Position numbers and translations under genes: made by a program. Under the pieces are notes generated by a model. That model worked only from the letters and a program-made list of their open reading frames with translations, made no database searches and was not told the DNA's origin. Shown piece after piece: positions 1-6,267 of a stretch of 12,947 nt of DNA (the first letter of the stretch is position 1; each line of letters begins with the position of its first letter). This DNA comes from Ferruginibacter sp. (GTDB lineage: Bacteria; Bacteroidota; Bacteroidia; Chitinophagales; Chitinophagaceae): assembly GCA_025362765.1 (NCBI GenBank), contig JANYFI010000218.1, positions 1 to 12,947 on the forward strand, written 5' to 3'.

Positions 1-2
1 CA

Positions 3-185
3 ACGCCTCCGGGTAACAATGAAAGAATGGGCAGAACAACAAACCAAATTTGGCAAAATGAAACACAAGGCTTCTTCTATACCATTGTAAATGAAATGTT
101 GAGTATAGGATTTAGCGAAAGTGAAATAATAAAAATTGGAGGCGATAATTATTGCCGGCTATTTGATAAAGCAACCAGTTTGTAA
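3..185 (+). CDS. 3' end of a hydrolase gene, probably M19 (membrane/renal) dipeptidase family; 5' truncated by the window edge
   Basis: An open frame enters from the left edge and stops with TAA at 183-185, giving the last 60 residues of a protein. The end pattern is a helix (FFYTIVNEMLSIGFSESEI) followed by IGGDNYCRLFDKAT. This resembles the C-terminus of M19 dipeptidases, where a 'GYSEEDIRKIxGGNFLRVF'-like segment closes the TIM barrel. The preceding PPGNNERMG would correspond to the loop after the last barrel strand. The metal ligands lie outside the window, so the family call rests on this short tail only; another TIM-barrel metallohydrolase remains possible. It has the same orientation as the glycosidase cluster but is separated from it by about 310 bp containing a strong hairpin, so it is probably a separate transcription unit. 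Confidence 0.5.
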   Translation, partial: TPPGNNERMGRTTNQIWQNETQGFFYTIVNEMLSIGFSESEIIKIGGDNYCRLFDKATSL

Positions 186-248
186 TAAAAAATCAATCTA
201 AATAAAAAAATATTTAAGCACAGCAAAGCGCACTGCATGACGAAAGAA

Positions 249-314
249 AAGAAGTGACACCTTTCGCAGAGACCTTCAAAATTTGTGAAGGCTTGCCAAA
301 AGGTGTCACCTCTT
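249..314. terminator. Long imperfect hairpin, possible terminator or dispersed palindromic repeat
   Basis: GTGACACCTTT (254-264) is the exact inverse complement of AAAGGTGTCAC (299-309). After one mismatch the pairing continues outward with AAGA/TCTT. Inside it, CCTTCA (273-278) pairs with TGAAGG (286-291), with a few more possible pairs between, so almost the whole 66-base stretch can fold into one rod. It lies 64 bp after the stop of the upstream hydrolase gene, which fits transcription termination. However, there is no clear U-tract on the plus strand after the stem (TCTTAATAAG). A REP-like dispersed palindrome is an equally good reading. The rest of 186-497 is AT-rich leader with no gene. 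Confidence 0.5.
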
Positions 315-369
315 AATAAGAGAATCGGTTTAAAAATTGCGTGAATGGAAGACAGTATTTTATGCGCCG

Positions 370-455
370 TTGAAAAAAATAGTTTTTAAAGTTTTAAAAA
401 TTTGGCTTAATCTTACGAGTCAAAAAAATCGTCCGTAAAGTTGCGGACAATTGTC
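370..455 (+). promoter_or_regulatory. Possible promoter/leader region of the GH2 gene, weak
   Basis: TTG at 370-372 is followed after 22 bases by TAAAAATTTG (395-404). This is one base longer than the Bacteroidota -7 consensus TAnnTTTG, so the match is imperfect. Downstream, GTCCG (431-435) pairs with CGGAC (444-448), and GACAATTGTC (446-455) is a perfect 10-bp palindrome. Either could be a leader hairpin or an operator for a dimeric regulator. No regulator gene is present in the window to pair it with. The assignment is tentative. Confidence 0.22.
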
Positions 456-497
456 AGTTTTTTCTACTATTTTACCGGTTGCTTAAATAAACCATAC

Positions 498-2330
498 ATG
501 AAAAAAATTACACTACTCTTTGTTATTGTCCTTGTTACACAAGCTGTTTTTTCCCAGGCTGGGTGGAAAATAGCAGGAGATAAAATGGTTACCTCCTGGG
601 CGCAAAAAGTAGACCCCGCTAAACCGTTGCCTGATTATCCGCGACCGCAAATGGTACGCGGTAACTGGCTTAATTTGAATGGCCTGTGGCAATATTCAAT
701 TTTACCAAAGGCTGAGGAAGCTATTCCTGTTTCTTTTGAGGGGAATATACTAGTACCCTTTGCGGTAGAATCGGCCTTGTCAGGTGTTGGAAAAACGGTG
801 GGTAAAGACAGCGTATTGTGGTATCAAAAAAGTATTGTGCTTCCAGCCAATTTTAAAAACAATAAAGTGCTGTTGCAGTTTGGTGCGGTCGACTGGCAAT
901 GCGATGTGTATGTAAATGGAAATAAAGCAGGAAGACACCAGGGTGGGTATGATCCATTTAGTTTCGACATCACCAATTTACTTACTAAAAAAGGCGGCCA
1001 GCAAATCGCTATCCGTGTTTGGGACCCGACAGATGATGGTCCGCAACCAAGAGGCAAACAAGTAAAAAATCCCAATAGCATTTGGTATACACCTGTAACA
1101 GGCATCTGGCAAACGGTGTGGGTAGAAGCTGTTCCCAACACGTATATCAGCAATACCAAACAAACGCCTGATTTAGATAAACAGGTATTGAAAGTAGCAA
1201 CAAACGTAGAAGGCGCACAGCCGGGTGACGACATACTGGTAACGGCATTTAAAGGAACCGAAAAAATCGCCACACAAAAATTAACTCCCGGCATTGAGGG
1301 AACATTATCCATTCCCAATCCACAGATCTGGTCGCCCAACAATCCTTTTTTGTACGACTTAACGTTTACGGTATTGCGCAAAGGGAAAAAAGTGGATGAA
1401 GTAAAATCTTATTTCGCCATGCGCAAAATTTCTATGCAGGCGGATAAAAACGGCATTCAAAGAATGTTGCTGAACAACGAATTTGTTTTTCAATTTGGTC
1501 CGCTCGACCAGGGCTGGTGGCCTGACGGATTGTACACAGCACCCACAGATGACGCATTGAAATTTGATATAGTAAAAACAAAGGAAATGGGATTTAATTT
1601 AATCCGCAAACATACCAAAACCGAAAGTGCCCGCTGGTACAATTACTGCGATAAACTGGGGATGTTGGTGTGGCAGGATATGCCAACCGGCGACCTCGGC
1701 AATGAATGGGAAAGCCGCCCGGGCATTTATGGCAGGGCGACAGATAAAGACCGTACGCCGGAATCAGAAAAAATATACCGCACGGAATGGAACGAGATTA
1801 TGCAAGACTTACACAACTTTCCCTGCATTGTAGTATGGGTGCCTTTTAATGAAGCCTGGGGCCAGTTTAAAACAAAAGAAATTGTAGAATGGACCATGCA
1901 AAAAGATCCGAGCCGCCTGGTAAATACGGCCAGTGGCGGCAACTTTGTGGATGTGGGCCCTATCATCGACCTGCATAATTATCCCGAGCCGCTAATGCCC
2001 GATCCTGAACTGTTTGGCGCAAAAAGGATATTGGTATTGGGTGAATTTGGCGGCCTTGGATTGCCGGTGGAAGGCCATACCTGGCAGGTAAAAAATAACT
2101 GGGGTTACCAGAGTTTTAAAAATAATGAGGAGCTGCTAAAAAGGTACACAGAGTTAATTCACAAAATGCCCGAACTCATCGACAAAGGCTTATCAGCCGC
2201 AGTGTACACCCAAACAACTGACGTGGAAGGAGAGATCAACGGTTTTATTACCTACGATAGAAAAGTAATAAAAATGCCGGTTGAAAAATTAAGAGCGCTC
2301 AATGCTCTACTTACACACGCTGCAAACTAG
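498..2330 (+). CDS. Exported glycoside hydrolase family 2 enzyme (beta-galactosidase/beta-glucuronidase type fold)
   Basis: This 610-residue protein starts at ATG 498. The frame is open further upstream to a TTG at 441, but only the ATG gives a normal signal peptide (MKKITLLFVIVLVTQAVFS, predicted cut before Gln20). The mature part has the usual GH2 order. A jelly-roll sugar-binding domain spans about 50-210 (GLWQYS at 62-67, with DVYVNG and GYDPFSFDIT). An immunoglobulin-like domain covers about 215-315 and a TIM barrel about 320-600. In the barrel, NLIRKHTKTE resembles the GH2 N-x-R-x-x-H region. FNEAWGQ supplies the probable acid/base Glu452 and LGEFGG the probable nucleophile Glu516. The Asn-x-Lys motif that marks true beta-glucuronidases is not seen near the end (INGFITYDRK stands there), so the substrate is open; galactoside, mannoside and others are possible. 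It is the first of four co-oriented exported enzymes, and a 181-bp gap to the next gene leaves room for another promoter. Confidence 0.9.
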   Translation: MKKITLLFVIVLVTQAVFSQAGWKIAGDKMVTSWAQKVDPAKPLPDYPRPQMVRGNWLNLNGLWQYSILPKAEEAIPVSFEGNILVPFAVESALSGVGKTVGKDSVLWYQKSIVLPANFKNNKVLLQFGAVDWQCDVYVNGNKAGRHQGGYDPFSFDITNLLTKKGGQQIAIRVWDPTDDGPQPRGKQVKNPNSIWYTPVTGIWQTVWVEAVPNTYISNTKQTPDLDKQVLKVATNVEGAQPGDDILVTAFKGTEKIATQKLTPGIEGTLSIPNPQIWSPNNPFLYDLTFTVLRKGKKVDEVKSYFAMRKISMQADKNGIQRMLLNNEFVFQFGPLDQGWWPDGLYTAPTDDALKFDIVKTKEMGFNLIRKHTKTESARWYNYCDKLGMLVWQDMPTGDLGNEWESRPGIYGRATDKDRTPESEKIYRTEWNEIMQDLHNFPCIVVWVPFNEAWGQFKTKEIVEWTMQKDPSRLVNTASGGNFVDVGPIIDLHNYPEPLMPDPELFGAKRILVLGEFGGLGLPVEGHTWQVKNNWGYQSFKNNEELLKRYTELIHKMPELIDKGLSAAVYTQTTDVEGEINGFITYDRKVIKMPVEKLRALNALLTHAAN

Positions 2331-2511
2331 TGTTATGTTAAGTATAAAATGACCTAAAGTGAGTAGAAAGCTGAGCGTTAAAATATGAGTCAGCAACTGT
2401 ATTAATTTGTGTAATAAACTACATAGAACGTCCATTTAAAGTTAACACAGCACGACATTAAAAAATAAGGGCATCCATCAGTAATAACAACCTAAAATAA
2501 ATTATTGCATC

Positions 2512-4965
2512 ATGAAGAAATTGATTGTTTCATGTTTTTTATTAGTGAACAGTTGTGTTGTTTTTGGGCAAAGCAGTAAAGCGCCGGCTTACCCCCTCAT
2601 CACGCACGATCCGTATTTCAGCATCTGGTCAACTACGGATGAATTAACTGCTTCGCCTACCAAACATTGGACGGGAGCTGATCATTCTTTGATAGGAATG
2701 TTACAGGTAGATGGCCAGGTATATCGTTTTTTGGGCGATGTTGGTAAAGCATATAAAACCATTTTACCTGCCGGTGATGAAGTAAATTATGAAGCGCAGT
2801 ATACAGAAGATCAGCCCGCTGAAAGCTGGATGAATGCAGGGTTTGACGACAGCCAGTGGAAAAAAGGCATTGCTCCGTTTGGCGACAATGAAAGCGTGGT
2901 AAAAACAAAATGGCTGACAAAAAATATCTGGCTGAGAAGAATTTTTTCTGTAAACGATCTTAATTTAAATAAACTCTTTTTAAAACTAAGTCATGATGAT
3001 GATGTGGAAGCCTATTTAAACGGCCAGCTTGTTTATAAAAAAGTGGGGTGGACCAACAAATTTATTTACCTGCCCATCAGCCCGGAAATAAAAGCGACGG
3101 TAAAAAAAGAAGACAATATACTGGCGATACATGTAATTAACAATGTAGGCGGTGCCATGCTGGATGCCGGTATTGTTGAAGAGCCAACTGACGTCCTCAG
3201 CAATACAGTACAAACGGCTACACAAAACAGTGTACAATTAAACGCTACGCAAACGATGTATGATTTTACCTGCGGCAACGTAAACCTGTCACTTACTTTT
3301 ACATCTCCTTTGCTAATAAATGACCTGGCTATATTAGCGAGGCCGGTATCTTATATCACTGCAAAAGTAAAATCAACCGACGGCGCAATGCATGCTGTGC
3401 AATTGTATTTTGGTGCATCGACAGGCATTGCTGCCAATACGCCTATGCAGCAGATGAAAGCAACGCAATATACTTCCAGCGGATTAGCGATATTGAAAGC
3501 AGGAACCGTTGAGCAACCTGTATTACAAAAGAAAGGAGATGACCTGAGAATTGATTGGGGATATATGTATGTTGCGGTGCGTTCCGGCAGTAGTGTGAAG
3601 CAATCTGTTACTGAAGATGGCGATGTATCAAAAATATTTACGCCAATAGCAAACAGTCTTACAGGCGGGAAGCATTTGCTATTGAACACCATTGTAAGTA
3701 TGGGCAAAATAGGTGCGGTTGCAAAAGAGCAATTAATTTTAATGGGCTACGATGACTTGTATTCTATACAATATTTTAAAACAAACCTTCGGCCATACTG
3801 GAATCAAAGCGGTACGGTAAAATTTGAGCAGCAGTTAACAAAAGCGGCAGCCGATTACAAAACAACCATTCAAAAATGTAACGCTGTAAATAAAATGATT
3901 CATGATGATGCGGTGAAAGCCGGTGGCGAAGACTATGCAAAATTGTGTGAGTTGGCTTACCGCCAAAGTATTGCTGCGCATAAACTGGTGAAAAGTCCGC
4001 AGGGCGAATTGTTGTTTCTATCAAAAGAAAATTTTAGCAATGGTTCTATCAATACGGTAGATGTTACCTATCCATCTGCTCCATTATTTTTGGCATACAA
4101 TCCACAATTATTTGAAGGCATGCTAAATGGTATATTCTATTACAGCGAAAGTGGTAAATGGGCAAAACCCTTTCCGGCACACGATTTGGGAACCTACCCC
4201 TTAGCCAACGGGCAAACCTATGGCGAAGACATGCCGGTAGAAGAATGCGGTAATATGATGGTGCTTACAGCAGCTATTTGCAAAGCGGAAGGCAGTACAT
4301 TGTATGCAAAAAAACACAGGAAAACGCTGGCCATTTGGGCTGATTATTTAAGTAAAGAAGGTCTTGATCCGGCACTGCAATTGTGTACGGATGATTTTGC
4401 CGGACACCTGGCACGCAACGCCAATCTTTCCATGAAAGCCATTGTGGCATTGGGTGGTTATGTGCAAATAGCGGAGAAGGCAGGCGAATTAAAAGTGGCT
4501 GACAAATACCGCAGCATTACAAAAGCGATGGTAACAAAATGGATGGCCATGGCGTCAGATGGCGATCATTATTCATTAACTTTTAATGATAAAAATACCT
4601 GGAGCCAGAAATATAATTTGGTTTGGGATAAGGTATTAAAACTGAATTATTTCCCCAAAGAAGTGTATCAAAAAGAAGTGAAATATTATCTCACCAAACA
4701 AAATGAATTTGGTTTGCCGCTTGATAGCAGGAAGACCTATACCAAATCTGATTGGATAATCTGGACATCAGTGCTGGCATACGATCCCAAAGATTTTCAT
4801 GCACTGGTTGAACCCATATATAAGTATGCAACCCAAACCACTTCCCGCGTACCGCTCAGCGACTGGCACGAAACAACAGATGGTAAAATGGTAGGTTTCC
4901 AGGCAAGAAGCGTGGTGGGCGGCTATTTTATGAAAGTGCTGGAGATGAAATTAAAGAATAAATAG
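2512..4965 (+). CDS. Exported DUF4964/DUF5127/DUF4965/DUF1793 protein (glutaminase A-like, six-hairpin enzyme)
   Basis: This 817-residue protein begins with a signal peptide (MKKLIVSCFLLVNSCVVFG, cut before Gln20). PLITHDPYFSIWS (28-40) with KHWTG is the DUF4964 signature. Residues about 95-222 look like an inserted galactose-binding-type beta-sandwich (SWMNAGFDDSQWKKG at 105-119, DDDVEAYLNG). The DUF5127 part follows (RPVSYITAKVKSTDG, QLYFG). DUF4965/DUF1793 form an (alpha/alpha)6 region from about 400 to the end, with FPAHDLGTYP (554-563), MPVEECGNMMV (574-584), TDDFAGHLARNANLSMKA (626-643) and PLSDWHETTDGKMVGFQARS (781-800). Homologues are called glutaminase after the fungal enzyme. The fold and the neighbouring GH2, GH5-like and GH127 genes make a glycosidase role at least as likely (inference). 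Cys15 in the signal peptide does not sit in a good lipobox. The next gene starts 50 bp downstream, so the two are probably co-transcribed. Confidence 0.88.
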   Translation: MKKLIVSCFLLVNSCVVFGQSSKAPAYPLITHDPYFSIWSTTDELTASPTKHWTGADHSLIGMLQVDGQVYRFLGDVGKAYKTILPAGDEVNYEAQYTEDQPAESWMNAGFDDSQWKKGIAPFGDNESVVKTKWLTKNIWLRRIFSVNDLNLNKLFLKLSHDDDVEAYLNGQLVYKKVGWTNKFIYLPISPEIKATVKKEDNILAIHVINNVGGAMLDAGIVEEPTDVLSNTVQTATQNSVQLNATQTMYDFTCGNVNLSLTFTSPLLINDLAILARPVSYITAKVKSTDGAMHAVQLYFGASTGIAANTPMQQMKATQYTSSGLAILKAGTVEQPVLQKKGDDLRIDWGYMYVAVRSGSSVKQSVTEDGDVSKIFTPIANSLTGGKHLLLNTIVSMGKIGAVAKEQLILMGYDDLYSIQYFKTNLRPYWNQSGTVKFEQQLTKAAADYKTTIQKCNAVNKMIHDDAVKAGGEDYAKLCELAYRQSIAAHKLVKSPQGELLFLSKENFSNGSINTVDVTYPSAPLFLAYNPQLFEGMLNGIFYYSESGKWAKPFPAHDLGTYPLANGQTYGEDMPVEECGNMMVLTAAICKAEGSTLYAKKHRKTLAIWADYLSKEGLDPALQLCTDDFAGHLARNANLSMKAIVALGGYVQIAEKAGELKVADKYRSITKAMVTKWMAMASDGDHYSLTFNDKNTWSQKYNLVWDKVLKLNYFPKEVYQKEVKYYLTKQNEFGLPLDSRKTYTKSDWIIWTSVLAYDPKDFHALVEPIYKYATQTTSRVPLSDWHETTDGKMVGFQARSVVGGYFMKVLEMKLKNK

Positions 4966-5015
4966 GGTAACAGCTTTTATGCGAATTAATCAATCAATTA
5001 AATTAAATAAAACAC

Positions 5016-6113
5016 ATGATCTTCAAGGATAAAATGTATGGATTTTTTTTTCTGTTATTAATTGCAACTGGCCTGCAGGCCCAAAAAAATAAAAAACAAG
5101 TAAATAATGTACCATTAACCGGTACAGTGTGGACGGCGGAAAAAGCCAATGCCTGGTATAGTCAACATAAGTGGCTTACCGGCGCCAACTATATTTCTGC
5201 CAATGCCATCAACCAACTGGAAATGTGGCAGGCAGCTACTTTTGATGCCGCCACCATTGATAAAGAATTGGGCTGGGCCGAAAGTATTGGCTTTAATACC
5301 CTTCGGGTATTTTTACATTCTGTTGCCTGGAAACAAGACCCGGAAGGATTTAAAAAACGCGTAGACCAGTTTTTATCTATTGCAGCCAAACACCATATAG
5401 AACCCATGTTTGTTTTCTTTGATGATTGCTGGAATAAAGTACCTGTTGCAGGTAAACAACCGGAAGTAAAAACAGGCATTCACAATTCAGGCTGGATGCA
5501 GGATCCCGGCCAGCCTGCTTCTGCCGATACCACTATTTTTCCAGGGCTTGAAAAATATGTAAAAGATGTGTTGACCAGTTTTGCACACGATAAAAGGATT
5601 TTGTTGTGGGACTTATACAATGAACCCGGCAACAATGGCAAAGGGGATTCTTCCCTTCCGTTGCTCACCAAGATTTTTAAATGGTCACGGGAAGTAAATC
5701 CCGATCAGCCAGTATCCGCAGGGTTGTGGGATTGGAACTTTGAAAAGCTGAATGCCTTCCAGGTAATGAATTCTGATGTGATTACCTACCACGATTACCA
5801 GGAAGCGCCCTTACACAAACAGGTAATACAGGTATTAAAGGCAAATGGTAAACCATTGATTTGTACAGAGTACATGGCCCGTACGAGGAACAGTCGTTTT
5901 GCAACAGTACTGCCTATGCTAAAGAAAGAAAATGTGGGCGCAATCAATTGGGGTTTTGTTGACGGAAAAACAAACACTATTTATGCATGGGATACACCAC
6001 TACCAGATGGAAGCCAGCCAGTAGAATGGTTTCATGATATTTTTAATAAAGATGGAACACCTTACCGGGAAGATGAAGTGAATTTGATAAAGAAACTGAA
6101 CGGGGTAAAATAA
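5016..6113 (+). CDS. Exported clan GH-A glycosidase (GH5-like, often annotated 1,4-beta-xylanase or cellulase family)
   Basis: This 365-residue protein has a short signal peptide (MIFKDKMYGFFFLLLIATGLQA, cut before Gln23). ATG 5016 is preferred over ATG 5034 because it supplies the charged n-region (Lys4, Lys6). The rest is a single TIM barrel. Strand beta-2/3 features are IGFNTLRVFLH (91-101) and EPMFVFFDDCWN (129-140). WDLYNEPGN (198-206) contains the probable acid/base Glu203 preceded by Asn, the clan GH-A signature. LICTEYMAR (281-289) contains the probable nucleophile Glu285. INWGFVDGKTNT and AWDTP near the C-terminus are typical of this family. The substrate cannot be read from the sequence; 'xylanase' is an automatic label. 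No carbohydrate-binding module is attached. It lies 50 bp after the DUF4965 gene and is probably in the same operon. Confidence 0.85.
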   Translation: MIFKDKMYGFFFLLLIATGLQAQKNKKQVNNVPLTGTVWTAEKANAWYSQHKWLTGANYISANAINQLEMWQAATFDAATIDKELGWAESIGFNTLRVFLHSVAWKQDPEGFKKRVDQFLSIAAKHHIEPMFVFFDDCWNKVPVAGKQPEVKTGIHNSGWMQDPGQPASADTTIFPGLEKYVKDVLTSFAHDKRILLWDLYNEPGNNGKGDSSLPLLTKIFKWSREVNPDQPVSAGLWDWNFEKLNAFQVMNSDVITYHDYQEAPLHKQVIQVLKANGKPLICTEYMARTRNSRFATVLPMLKKENVGAINWGFVDGKTNTIYAWDTPLPDGSQPVEWFHDIFNKDGTPYREDEVNLIKKLNGVK

Positions 6114-6220
6114 GCCTGGAGGAAAATTGGTTCGATGTGCAATCAAAAGCCAGTGGTCAATGGCGCAGGTTGATTTTATGCAGGTTCCGGCAATTAACTT
6201 GAATTTTGTTAAATGTCCCC

Positions 6221-6230
6221 GGAGGAGGAG
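6221..6230 (+). promoter_or_regulatory. Shine-Dalgarno-like GGAGGAGGAG before an alternative GH127 start
   Basis: GGAGGAGGAG lies immediately before ATG 6232, with GGAGG at normal ribosome-binding distance. This ATG is in frame with the GH127 gene and would add 12 residues (MKFTTSPQIKIT) before the signal peptide. The other genes here start without such a site, and ATG 6268, with its AAAATAACA leader and compact signal peptide, is the more usual choice. The site could drive an extended form or be chance. Confidence 0.3.
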
Positions 6231-6267
6231 AATGAAATTTACAACAAGCCCACAGATTAAAATAACA

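Noticed and set aside
441..497. N-terminal extension of the GH2 protein from a TTG codon
   Set aside because: It would bury the clear signal peptide that begins at ATG 498 behind 19 unrelated residues.
2402..2409. TTAATTTG as a -7 promoter element upstream of the DUF4965 gene
   Set aside because: It lacks the TA of TAnnTTTG and has no TTG at the right distance.
2512..2570. Lipoprotein signal (Cys15) in the DUF4965 protein
   Set aside because: The residues before Cys are VNS, a poor lipobox, and the following VVFG|Q is a good type I cleavage site.
6127..6267. Long N-terminal extension of the GH127 protein from a TTG codon
   Set aside because: The extra residues include a PRRRR run and no export signal, while ATG 6268 gives a standard signal peptide.
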